The notes under the pieces were generated by a model. The model saw nothing but the letters and a program-made list of their open reading frames with translations. It was not told where the DNA came from and made no database searches. From DASQFQ01 sp038238015 (GTDB lineage Bacteria > Actinomycetota > Thermoleophilia > Solirubrobacterales > Solirubrobacteraceae), in contig JBBRYA010000020.1 in NCBI GenBank assembly GCA_038238015.1, positions 1-52,686 on the forward strand: 52,686 nucleotides of DNA. The letters run 5' to 3'. This document shows positions 31,130-38,417 of this stretch, piece after piece; position 1 is the first letter of the stretch, and each line of letters begins with the position of its first letter. A program made the position numbers and the translations under genes.

Positions 31130-32511
31130 CCGTGGATCAGCCAGCCGTCGGCGGCCCGCGCGGCCTCCATGACGCCCTCGGACAGCGTGGGGTGCCCATG
31201 GATGATCCGGGCGACCTCGTGGTAGCCGCCCTCGAGCGAGCGCGCGTTGACGAGCTCCTGGATCAGGTCGGTGGCGCGCGTGCCGACGATGTGGCCGCCG
31301 ATCAGCTCGCCGTACTTCTTCTCGCCGATGATCTTGATGACGCCGCCGCGGTCGCCGTAGACCGTGCCGGCGCCGACCGCGCCGTAGTTGACCTTGCCGA
31401 CCACGACGTCGTAGCCCTGTTCGCGCGCCTGCGCCTCGGTGAGCCCGAAGGAGCCGACGTTCGGGGTGCAGAACGTCGCGCGCGGAATGTCGACGTACTC
31501 GATCGCGTGGGTCTCCATCCCCGCGGCGTCCTCGACGGCGATGATGCCCTCGTCGGAGGCCTTGTGGGCGAGCGCCGGGCCACGCACGATGTCGCCGATC
31601 GCGTAGACGCCCTTCAGCGACGTGCGCAGCGCACCGTCGACGTCGATCAGCCCGTTCTCGTCGAGCTTGACCCCCGCCTCGTCGAGCCCGAGGCCTTCGA
31701 GGTCGGGCCCGCGCCCGGCGGCGATCACGAACCAGTCGACCTCGGCGGTCTCCTCGCCGTAGGTGAAGGACACCTTGTCCTCGCCGCTCTCGACGTTTTC
31801 GACCCGGGTGCCGGTCTTGATGGTCATGCCCTGCTTGGCCAGGCCGCGCGAGGCGGCCTTGGCGATGTCGGCGTCCTCGAGCGGGAGGATCTCGTCGAGC
31901 GCCTCCAGCAGGATGACCTGAGTGCCGAGGCGCGCGTAGGCCGAGGCGACCTCCGCGCCGGACGCCCCCGCGCCGACGACGGCCATCGTCTCGGGCAGCT
32001 CAGTCAGTCCCCAGGCCTCCTCGGTGCCGACGATGCGCCCGCCGAACTGCGTGCCGGGGATCGGCTTGGGCACCGAGCCCGTGGCGATGATCACGCACTT
32101 CTTGGCCTCGATCTCGGTGCCGTCGAAGTTCCCGCCGACCTTGACGTTGCCGTCGTCGGTGACCGAGCCGTGGCCCTCGATGTAGTCGATCTTGTTCTTC
32201 TTGAACAGGCTCGCGACCCCGCCGGTCAGCGTCGTGATGACCTTCTTGCGGCGTTCGCTCACGGCGCCGAAGTCGATCGTGCGCTCGGGGACGGTGATGC
32301 CGAACTCGTCCGCGTCGTCGATCTCCGAGACGATGTCGGCGACGCGCAGGACCGCCTTGGCGGGGATGCAGGCGTAGTTCAGGCAGCGCCCGCCGACCGT
32401 GTCCTTCTCGATCACGGCGGTGCTCATCCCGAGCTGCGCTGCGCGGATCGCGGCCACGTAGCCGCCGGGGCCGGAGCCGATGACGATGCAGTCGTAGGAG
32501 CTCTCGGGCAT
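31126..32511 (-). CDS. lpdA: dihydrolipoamide dehydrogenase (E3)
   Basis: 461 aa flavoprotein that reoxidises dihydrolipoyl groups of E2 with NAD+. FAD-binding GSGPGGYVAA is at the N-terminus. The redox disulfide is in GGRCLNYACIPAK (C-x4-C, about residues 40-45), NAD-binding GAGASGAEVA at about 180, and the active-site His-Glu dyad in HGHPTLSE near the C-terminus. It is the only E3 gene in the window and could serve both 2-oxoacid dehydrogenase complexes. It heads a chain of overlapping genes. Minus-strand TAGTGT 11 nt before the ATG may be its -10. Confidence 0.95.
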   Translation of the reverse strand: MPESSYDCIVIGSGPGGYVAAIRAAQLGMSTAVIEKDTVGGRCLNYACIPAKAVLRVADIVSEIDDADEFGITVPERTIDFGAVSERRKKVITTLTGGVASLFKKNKIDYIEGHGSVTDDGNVKVGGNFDGTEIEAKKCVIIATGSVPKPIPGTQFGGRIVGTEEAWGLTELPETMAVVGAGASGAEVASAYARLGTQVILLEALDEILPLEDADIAKAASRGLAKQGMTIKTGTRVENVESGEDKVSFTYGEETAEVDWFVIAAGRGPDLEGLGLDEAGVKLDENGLIDVDGALRTSLKGVYAIGDIVRGPALAHKASDEGIIAVEDAAGMETHAIEYVDIPRATFCTPNVGSFGLTEAQAREQGYDVVVGKVNYGAVGAGTVYGDRGGVIKIIGEKKYGELIGGHIVGTRATDLIQELVNARSLEGGYHEVARIIHGHPTLSEGVMEAARAADGWLIHG

Positions 32512-32525
32512 GGCGGCCGAGGACA

Positions 32526-33044
32526 CTAGCGCGCACTGCCGCGCGTGGGCATCTGCAGCCGCGCCATGGCCCGGATGAGAAACCAGAACAGCGGACCGCA
32601 GATCGCGAAGATCCCGAAGCACAGCGCGACGCCGGCCAGGTTGGACACGCGCAGCAGCGAGATCGCGGCGCCGACGATGGCGATCCCGAGCAGCATCTCG
32701 AAGCCGAGCACGGCCCAGTAGCGGCCCGCCCACATTCCCGCGGCCGCGGCGAGCATGATCGCGCAGAAGATCAGCGTCCCGCTCGTGCTGGGCGCCTTGC
32801 CCTGCACCTCCCAGCCGGCGAGGAAGAGCACGAGGTTGGCGACCGCGATCGCCGCCGCGATGATCGCCGCGATCGTGACCGCGCGCGGGCGCTCGCCGGG
32901 CGCGAGCGGCTCGAGGTTGGCGCGCACCGCGTCGGTGCGCTCGCGCGAGCGCGCGTAGCCCCGCTCCATCCCGGTGGGCTCGGGGGTGCTGCGCTCGCTG
33001 CGCGCGGCGGCGGTCGCCCGGCGCTTACGGCTGCGCTGTCCCAA
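32526..33044 (-). CDS. four-helix membrane protein, TTG start
   Basis: 172 aa from the TTG at 33042-33044. This start is backed by an excellent ribosome-binding site GGAGGT 5 nt upstream, inside the 3' end of thiE, with which it overlaps by 20 bp. The N-terminus is very basic (RSRKRRATAAARSER), followed after about residue 55 by four hydrophobic helices (AVTIAAIIAAAIAVANLVLF, then segments around residues 90, 115 and 145). No known family recognised. The coupling to thiE may be coincidental. Downstream is lpdA on the same strand. Confidence 0.7.
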   Translation of the reverse strand: MGQRSRKRRATAAARSERSTPEPTGMERGYARSRERTDAVRANLEPLAPGERPRAVTIAAIIAAAIAVANLVLFLAGWEVQGKAPSTSGTLIFCAIMLAAAAGMWAGRYWAVLGFEMLLGIAIVGAAISLLRVSNLAGVALCFGIFAICGPLFWFLIRAMARLQMPTRGSAR

Positions 33045-33669
33045 GCGGCACCTCCCCCAGCGCCGCGCGCAGCTCGCGCGCGGCGCGCTCGGGATCGCCG
33101 GCGTCGGCGATCGCCCGCACGACGACCACGCGGCTCGCCCCGCGCGCGGCCGCTTCGCCGACGTTGCCCGCGTCCAGGCCGCCGATCGCGAACCACGGCT
33201 TCGCGACGTGCTCCGCGGCATAGCTGACGTAGTCCAGGCCAGCGGCCGGGCGCCCCGGCTTGGTCGGCGTCGCGTGCACGGGCCCGACGGCGAGGTAGTC
33301 CACGTCGCGATCGGCGTCCGCCTCATGCGCCTGCGCGGGGGCGTGCGTCGAGCGCCCGACGATACGGCCGGGCCCGACGAGCGCGCGGGCGGCCGCCGGC
33401 GTCAGATCGTCCTGCCCGACGTGCACGCCGTCGGCGCCGCAGGCCTCGACCAGGTCGGGCCGGTCGTTGAGCACGAACAGCGCCCCCTGCTCGTCGGCGG
33501 CCGCGCGGAACGCGCGCGCCGCGGCGACCAGGCCGCGGTCGTCGAGCGCCTTGTCGCGCAGCTGGACGACGTCGACCCCGCCGCGCAGCGCGGCGGCCAG
33601 GAACTCCTCCGGCCGGGCGTCGCAGACCAGGTAGAGGCGGCAGTCGCCCAGTCGCTCGCGCGGCGTCAT
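33025..33669 (-). CDS. thiE: thiamine-phosphate synthase
   Basis: 214 aa TIM-barrel enzyme that joins hydroxymethylpyrimidine diphosphate and thiazole phosphate to thiamine monophosphate. Motifs: RLYLVCD at strand 1, VDVVQLRDK, VLNDRPDLVEACGADGVHVGQDDL, RSTHAPAQAHEA, DYLAVGPVHATPTKPG and WFAIGGLDAGNV. All are standard for ThiE. It diverges from the riboswitch-led thiO-thiS-thiG genes, so it is not controlled by that riboswitch directly. Confidence 0.95.
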   Translation of the reverse strand: MTPRERLGDCRLYLVCDARPEEFLAAALRGGVDVVQLRDKALDDRGLVAAARAFRAAADEQGALFVLNDRPDLVEACGADGVHVGQDDLTPAAARALVGPGRIVGRSTHAPAQAHEADADRDVDYLAVGPVHATPTKPGRPAAGLDYVSYAAEHVAKPWFAIGGLDAGNVGEAAARGASRVVVVRAIADAGDPERAARELRAALGEVPLGTAQP

Positions 33670-33710
33670 CCAGGCCAGTCTGGCAGCACCGCCCGCGCTA
33701 CCATCCGGTC

Positions 33711-33799
33711 ACTACGGGAGCCCGCAGATACGGGCTGAGAGGGCGGCAGCGGGCCGCCGACCGGTGAACCTGATCCGGCTAGTACCGGCGTAGGGAGGA
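33711..33799 (+). promoter_or_regulatory. TPP riboswitch (THI element)
   Basis: The conserved cores are present: CTGAGAGG at 33735-33742 and TGAACCTGATC at 33765-33775, followed by the P1-closing GGCGTAGGGAG. The P1 helix forms between CTACG (33712-33716) and CGTAG (33789-33793). The Shine-Dalgarno sequence GGAGG of thiO (33794-33798) directly abuts the P1 3' strand, which suggests control of translation initiation when thiamine diphosphate binds. No terminator hairpin or T-run is seen before the start. Confidence 0.93.
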
Positions 33800-33802
33800 T
33801 GT

Positions 33803-34948
33803 GTGCAGTTGCCGTCGCGCAGGTCTGAGTCCGTCGCCGTCGTCGGCGGCGGCGTGATCGGGCTCGCCGTCGCCTGGCGGGCCGCCCAGCGGGGCCTTGA
33901 CGTGACCGTGCTCGACGCGGGCGAGCCGGCCGCGGCGTGGCGCTTCGCGGCGGGCATGCTCGCGCCGGTCACCGAGGCCGAGCCCGGCGAGGACGCGCTG
34001 CGCGAGCTCGGCCTGCTCGCGGCCGGCGGCTTCGAGGCGTTCTGCGCCGAGCTCGCCGCGGCGTCGGGGCGCGACCCCGGCTACCGCCGCGCCGGCACCC
34101 TCGCGGTCGCGCGCGACGCCGACGAGGCTGAGGAGCTCGAGCGCCTGCAGGCGCTGCACCGCTCGCTCGGGCTCGAGGTGGAGCGGCTGCGCCCGAGCCA
34201 GGCGCGCCGCGCCGAGCCCGCGCTCGCCCCGACCGTGCGGCTCGCGCTCGACGTCTCGGGCGACCACGCGGTCGACCCGCGGGCGCTGGTCGCGGCGCTC
34301 GCCGAGGCCGCGCGGCGGGCGGGCGCCGAGCTGCGCGCGCAGGCTCCGGTCCGCGGCGTGCGCAGCGACGGCGACCGCGTCGACGGCGTCGTGCTCGAGG
34401 ACGGCACGGAGCTTGCGGCCGGCCGCGTCGTCCTCGCCGCCGGCGCGTGGACCGGCCGGCTGGAAGGCCTGCCCGAGAGCGCGTGCATCCCCGTGCGACC
34501 CGTCAAGGGCCAGATCATGCGCCTGCGCGATCCCCGCGGGCCCGGCCTGGTCGAGCGCACGATCCGCACCCGCGAGGCCTACTTCGTGCCGCGCGGCGAG
34601 GGCGCCTACATCCTCGGCGCCACCGTCGAGGAGCGCGGCTGGGACACCGCGCCGACCGCCGGCGCGACGCTCGAGCTGATCCGCGACCTCGCCGAGGTGC
34701 TCCCGGGCGTGCTCGAGCTCGAGATCGAAGAGCTCGGTGCGGGCCTGCGGCCCGGTACGCCCGACAACCTCCCCGTGGTCGGCGCCGGCGAGCTCGAGGG
34801 GCTGGTGTGGGCGACGGGCCACTACCGCAACGGCGTCCTGCTCGCCCCCGTCACGGGCGAGCTCGTGGGCGCGCTGCTGGCCGGCGAGGCGCCGCCCGGC
34901 TGGGCGGCGGCGCTGGCCCCGGGGCGCTTCGCCGGAGCACCGGCGTGA
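33803..34948 (+). CDS. thiO: glycine oxidase
   Basis: 381 aa FAD enzyme that oxidises glycine to iminoglycine for thiazole synthesis. N-terminal FAD motif VAVVGGGVIGLAVAWRAA; FAAGMLAPVTEAEPG; VKGQIMRL; and the C-terminal AGLRPGTPDNLPVVG with the substrate Arg. The GTG at 33803 follows GGAGG by 4 nt; the nearby ATG at 33799 is in a frame that closes quickly. Under control of the TPP riboswitch. The stop overlaps thiS by 4 bp (GTGA). Confidence 0.95.
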   Translation: MQLPSRRSESVAVVGGGVIGLAVAWRAAQRGLDVTVLDAGEPAAAWRFAAGMLAPVTEAEPGEDALRELGLLAAGGFEAFCAELAAASGRDPGYRRAGTLAVARDADEAEELERLQALHRSLGLEVERLRPSQARRAEPALAPTVRLALDVSGDHAVDPRALVAALAEAARRAGAELRAQAPVRGVRSDGDRVDGVVLEDGTELAAGRVVLAAGAWTGRLEGLPESACIPVRPVKGQIMRLRDPRGPGLVERTIRTREAYFVPRGEGAYILGATVEERGWDTAPTAGATLELIRDLAEVLPGVLELEIEELGAGLRPGTPDNLPVVGAGELEGLVWATGHYRNGVLLAPVTGELVGALLAGEAPPGWAAALAPGRFAGAPA

Positions 34949-35151
34949 TCGTCCTCGTCAACGGCGAGCAGACCGAGCTGGCGTCCGGGTGCACGGTCGA
35001 GCAGGCGCTCGCGGCGCTCGAGGTGCCCGCGCCGGACCGCGGCGTCGCGGTGGCCGTGGACGCCGAGGTCGTCCCGCGCGGCCAGTGGCCCGCGCACGAG
35101 CTCAACGAGGGCGCGCGGATGGAGATCCTGCGCGCGAGCCAGGGAGGCTGA
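34945..35151 (+). CDS. thiS: sulfur carrier protein
   Basis: 68 aa ubiquitin-like protein ending in Gly-Gly, the C-terminus that becomes a thiocarboxylate and donates sulfur to ThiG. It starts with IVLVNGEQTELASGCTVEQAL and has the typical VPRGQWPAHELNEGARMEIL end. The GTG start overlaps the thiO stop (GTGA) and thiG follows after 5 bp. Confidence 0.95.
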   Translation: MIVLVNGEQTELASGCTVEQALAALEVPAPDRGVAVAVDAEVVPRGQWPAHELNEGARMEILRASQGG

Positions 35152-35156
35152 GGACG

Positions 35157-35957
35157 ATGGCGTCGACGACCGCGGACACCGCTCCGGACACCTTCACGAT
35201 CGCCGGGCGCGAGCTGCGCTCGCGGCTGCTGCTGGGGACCGGCGGCTTCCGCTCGCTGGAGGCGATGGCGTCCGCCATCGAGGCGAGCCAGACCGAGCTC
35301 GTGACGGTCGCGCTGCGCCGTATCGACGCCGCGGCGCGCGGCTCGATCGTGGACGTGCTCGACGCCGCGGGCGTCGCGCTGCTGCCCAACACGGCCGGCT
35401 GCTTCACCGCGCGCGACGCGGTGCTGACCGCGAAGCTCGCGCGCGAGGCGTTTCAGACCGACTGGGTCAAGCTCGAGGTGATCGGCGACGAGCGCACGCT
35501 GCTGCCCGACGCCCCGGCGCTGCTCGAGGCCGCCGAGGAGCTCGTCGACGACGGCTTCGTCGTGCTCCCCTATACGACCGACGACCCGGTCCTCGCCCGC
35601 CGCCTCGTCGATGTCGGCTGCGCCGCGGTGATGCCGCTCGGCTCCCCGATCGGCTCGGGGATGGGCCTGCTCAACCCCTACAACCTGCGGCTGATCCGCG
35701 AGCAGTGCAGCGTCCCGGTGATCCTCGACGCCGGCGTCGGCACCGCCTCCGACGCGGCGCTGGCGATGGAGCTGGGCTGCGACGCGGTGCTGTGCGCGAG
35801 CGCGATCTCACGCGCGGAGGACCCGACCGCGATGGCGCACGCGATCCGCCTCGGGGTCCAGGGCGGACGGCTGGCCCGCTGCGCGGGCCGGATCCCGCGA
35901 CGGCGCTTCGCCCAGGCCTCGACGCCGGACGAGGGCCGCGCGGACTTCGGCGCGTGA
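35157..35957 (+). CDS. thiG: thiazole synthase
   Basis: 266 aa. Forms thiazole phosphate from deoxyxylulose phosphate, dehydroglycine and ThiS thiocarboxylate. Motifs: LLGTGGFRSLEAM, TVALRRID, PNTAGCFTA, WVKLEVIGDE with the Schiff-base Lys, YTTDDPVLA, MPLGSPIGSGMG and LDAGVGTASDAALAMELGCDAVL. The ATG at 35157 is 5 bp after thiS. Length and motifs are normal. Its stop overlaps the next gene by 4 bp. Confidence 0.95.
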   Translation: MASTTADTAPDTFTIAGRELRSRLLLGTGGFRSLEAMASAIEASQTELVTVALRRIDAAARGSIVDVLDAAGVALLPNTAGCFTARDAVLTAKLAREAFQTDWVKLEVIGDERTLLPDAPALLEAAEELVDDGFVVLPYTTDDPVLARRLVDVGCAAVMPLGSPIGSGMGLLNPYNLRLIREQCSVPVILDAGVGTASDAALAMELGCDAVLCASAISRAEDPTAMAHAIRLGVQGGRLARCAGRIPRRRFAQASTPDEGRADFGA

Positions 35958-36421
35958 CCGAGGACGAGCTCTTCGACGGATGGGAGCGCGCGTGGTCAGG
36001 CCGCGACACGGCGGCCTTCGAGCCGCTGTGCGACCCCGACGTCCACTACGAGGACCCGCTGACGCCGCAGCCGCTCGAGGGCGCCGGCGCGATCGCCGCG
36101 CACGCCACGCGCCTGTGGGCGGCCTTCCCGGACGCGCGGGTGCAGGGCACGGGCGACCGTCTGGTCGGGGGGACCTATGTCGCCGCCCCGTGCAAGCTGC
36201 TGGCGACCCACCGGGAGGACATCGGCGGGCTGGCCGCGACCAACCGCTTCATCATCGTCCACGGCGTCATCTACGCCGAGCTGCGCGAGGGGCGGCTGCT
36301 GCGCGTGCGTGCCTTCTACGACCTGTACGGAGCGGCGGTCCAGCTCGGCGTGCTGCCCAAGCCGGGCACGCTGGGCGAGCGGGCGCTGCTGATGCTGCGC
36401 GGCTTCGGCCTGCGCACGTAG
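35954..36421 (+). CDS. SnoaL-like (NTF2-fold) protein appended to the thiazole genes
   Basis: 155 aa. WERAWSGRDTAAFEPLCDPDVHYEDPL near the start and the following HATRLWAAFPDARV are characteristic of SnoaL-like/ester-cyclase proteins of the NTF2 fold; the strand LRVRAFYDLYGAA closes the cone. The GTG at 35954 overlaps the thiG stop (GTGA), so it is translated with the thi operon and falls under the riboswitch. No SnoaL-like protein has a role in thiamine synthesis that I know of. It could bind an intermediate, or just share the transcript. Confidence 0.8.
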   Translation: MTEDELFDGWERAWSGRDTAAFEPLCDPDVHYEDPLTPQPLEGAGAIAAHATRLWAAFPDARVQGTGDRLVGGTYVAAPCKLLATHREDIGGLAATNRFIIVHGVIYAELREGRLLRVRAFYDLYGAAVQLGVLPKPGTLGERALLMLRGFGLRT

Positions 36422-36430
36422 CTACCCGGG

Positions 36431-36826
36431 CTACTTCGGGTCGACGGTGATCGTCCCGGTCTGGTTGGGATGGATCGTGCACACGTAGTTGATCGTGCCG
36501 GCCTTGGTCAGCTTGACCTCGAACGTCTTGCCCGAGGAGACCGCGCCGGAGTCGAAGTCCGCGCCCTTCTTGGCGGTCACGGTATGGGTGATCGAGTCCG
36601 TGTTGGTCCAGCGCACGGTCTGGCCGACGCGCGCGGTGATCTTGTCGGGGACGAACAGGATGTCCTTCATCTTCACGCGCACGACCTTGCCCGCGCTCGC
36701 CGACGACGGCTCGCCGGGCGGGCCGCCGCCCGTGCCCGAGCCGGTGCTCTTCTCCGTGCCGCAGCCGGCGAGCGACACCGCGAGGACGAGCAGAGGGAGC
36801 AGGAGCCGCCGGGGCATGCCCGGCAT
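36431..36826 (-). CDS. cupredoxin-like lipoprotein with Gln at the axial position
   Basis: 131 aa. A lipoprotein signal with lipobox LAGC (Cys about residue 22) and a Gly/Ser linker precede a plastocyanin/amicyanin-type beta-sandwich. Copper ligands visible are His in SITHTV, and Cys and His in VCTIHPNQTG. In amicyanin the axial Met is three residues after the His; here that position is Gln, as in stellacyanin. It would be an extracytoplasmic electron carrier of lower redox potential if copper binds. It is convergent with the thi operon, 9 bp away. Confidence 0.85.
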   Translation of the reverse strand: MPGMPRRLLLPLLVLAVSLAGCGTEKSTGSGTGGGPPGEPSSASAGKVVRVKMKDILFVPDKITARVGQTVRWTNTDSITHTVTAKKGADFDSGAVSSGKTFEVKLTKAGTINYVCTIHPNQTGTITVDPK

Positions 36827-36835
36827 CCTCGCGCA

Positions 36836-37489
36836 TCAGCGCAGCGAGACGGCGAGCGGTGCGTGGTCCGACAGCGTCCCGGCGTCCAGCCGCTCGGCCG
36901 GGCCCGCGGGGAGCAGGCCCTCGGCGAAGACGTGGTCGACGCGATGGCCGCCCGCGTCCAGCAGTCCCGGAAAGCCGGGGCCCGTGAGGTTGAAGTCGCC
37001 TCCGATCACCAGCGGAGCCCCGGCGGCCCACGCCCGTCCGCGCTCGATCGCGAGGCGGCAGTCCGCGACCGTGCGCTCGCGCGGGTGCGTGCTCGCGTGC
37101 AGGTTGACGACCCACGGGCCGCCCTCCAGCGCGACCCCGTGGGCGACGCGGCGCTCGGGCAGCCAGGTCAGGCGAACGCGCGCGTGCGCGGAGACCCGCC
37201 CCCGGACGAGGATCGCGTTCGCCCCGCCGCCGTGGCTCTTGAGCAGGTCGGGCCGCCGCGAGGCGAGCGCCCGCCGCAGCGCCAGGCCCGCGTTGCGCGA
37301 GGTCAGCACGCTGTACGCCTGCGCACCCGCGGCCCGCGCGAGGGCGGGCGGCCACCACGGCGGCACCTCCTGCAGCAGCGCGATGTCCCACTCCCAGCCG
37401 GCCAGCGCGGCGGCGAACTCAGCCGCCAGCGGGCGCCCCGCCGGGGGCTTCGCGCGCCCGTGGAACAGGTTCCACGTCACGACGCGCAC
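36836..37489 (-). CDS. endonuclease/exonuclease/phosphatase-fold protein
   Basis: 217 aa of the DNase I-like superfamily. All main motifs are visible: VVTWNLF (metal/phosphate Asn), LLQEV (metal Glu), VVNLHAS (catalytic His), IGGDFNLTG (Asp, Asn), DHVF and the final LSDHAPL (catalytic His). It lacks a signal peptide, so it could act on nucleic acid or phosphorylated small molecules in the cytoplasm. The GTG at 37487-37489 is chosen because TACAGT ends 7 nt before it, in a divergent promoter shared with argF. Confidence 0.82.
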   Translation of the reverse strand: MRVVTWNLFHGRAKPPAGRPLAAEFAAALAGWEWDIALLQEVPPWWPPALARAAGAQAYSVLTSRNAGLALRRALASRRPDLLKSHGGGANAILVRGRVSAHARVRLTWLPERRVAHGVALEGGPWVVNLHASTHPRERTVADCRLAIERGRAWAAGAPLVIGGDFNLTGPGFPGLLDAGGHRVDHVFAEGLLPAGPAERLDAGTLSDHAPLAVSLR

Positions 37490-37496
37490 GCCGCCG

Positions 37497-37506
37497 ACTG
37501 TACTCT
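37497..37506. promoter_or_regulatory. bidirectional leaderless promoter, overlapping -10 elements
   Basis: The plus strand reads ACTGTACTCT. On the minus strand TACAGT (37502-37497) ends 7 nt before the GTG of the nuclease-fold gene. On the plus strand TACTCT (37501-37506) ends 7 nt before the CTG at 37514, the likely argF start. The two hexamers share a TA step, so polymerases bound in opposite directions would exclude each other. Confidence 0.55.
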
Positions 37507-37513
37507 TGCGCGC

Positions 37514-38407
37514 CTGCCGCGCCACCTGCTCACCGGCGAGGAGCTCGAGCCCGCCGAGCTCAGCCGCCTGCTCGACCGGGCGCTCGCCCTGAAGGCGGCG
37601 CCCCACGCCTCGCGCGCGCTGGAGGGCCGGACGGTCGCGCTGCTCTTCGAGCATCCCTCCACGCGCACGCGCACGTCCTTCGAGGCGGGGGTGTTCGAGC
37701 TCGGTGGCCACCCGATGGTGCTGCGGGCGAACGAGCTCCAGCTCTCGCGCGGCGAGTCCGTGCGTGACACGGCACTGGTCTTCTCGCGCCACGCGGCGGC
37801 GATCGGCCTGCGCACGAACAGCGAGGCGACCCTGCGCGAGCTCGCCCGCCACGCGACGGTGCCCGTGGTCAACATGCTCTCGCCCGAGCACCACCCCTGC
37901 CAGGCGCTCGCCGATCTGATGACCCTGCGCGAGGCGTTCGGCGCGCTGGAGGGGCGGACGCTCGCCTACGTCGGCGACGGCAACAACGTCGCGCGCTCGC
38001 TGGCGATCCTGGGGACGGCCGCCGGGCTGCGGGTGCGAATCGCCGCGCCCGCAGGCTTCCAGCTCGAGGACGCGCACGGCGCGGAGCTGCTCGAGGACCC
38101 GGCGCAGGCGGCCGACGGAGCCGACGCCCTCTACACCGACGTGTGGGTCTCGCTCGGCGACGACGAGGCGGAGACCGCCAGGCGCCACGCGGCGCTCGCC
38201 GAGTATCGCGTCGACGACGCGCTGCTCGACCGCGCGGCCCCCGGCGCCATAGCGCTGCACTGCCTGCCGGCCCATCCGGGCGAGGAGATCACCGCCGAGG
38301 TGCTCTACGGCGCGCGCCAGCGGATCTGGGACCAGGCCGAGAACCGCCGCCACGCGCAGAAGGCGCTGCTGGAGCTGCTCGTCCGCGGCGGGGAAACGAT
38401 CAGGTAG
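37514..38407 (+). CDS. argF: ornithine carbamoyltransferase, probable CTG start
   Basis: 297 aa from CTG 37514. Makes citrulline from carbamoyl phosphate and ornithine. Motifs: HPSTRTRTSFEAG (carbamoyl-phosphate binding), HPCQALADLMT, VGDGNNVARS, DVWVSLGDDE (ornithine loop) and HCLPAH. The family N-terminus is [M]xRHLLTGEELEPAE, and in this frame no ATG, GTG or TTG lies near it. The first normal start upstream is GTG 37460, which would add 18 residues unlike the family and run 30 bp into the divergent gene. CTG 37514 gives PRHLLTG directly and lies 7 nt from a -10. No other arginine genes are in the window. Confidence 0.92.
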   Translation: MPRHLLTGEELEPAELSRLLDRALALKAAPHASRALEGRTVALLFEHPSTRTRTSFEAGVFELGGHPMVLRANELQLSRGESVRDTALVFSRHAAAIGLRTNSEATLRELARHATVPVVNMLSPEHHPCQALADLMTLREAFGALEGRTLAYVGDGNNVARSLAILGTAAGLRVRIAAPAGFQLEDAHGAELLEDPAQAADGADALYTDVWVSLGDDEAETARRHAALAEYRVDDALLDRAAPGAIALHCLPAHPGEEITAEVLYGARQRIWDQAENRRHAQKALLELLVRGGETIR

Positions 38408-38410
38408 GGT
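38405..38410 (+). promoter_or_regulatory. -10 (TAGGGT) built on the argF stop codon
   Basis: The argF TAG stop is the first three bases of TAGGGT, which is followed by exactly 7 nt and the GTG at 38418. The next gene therefore probably has its own leaderless transcript. Confidence 0.45.
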
Positions 38411-38417
38411 CGCGCAC

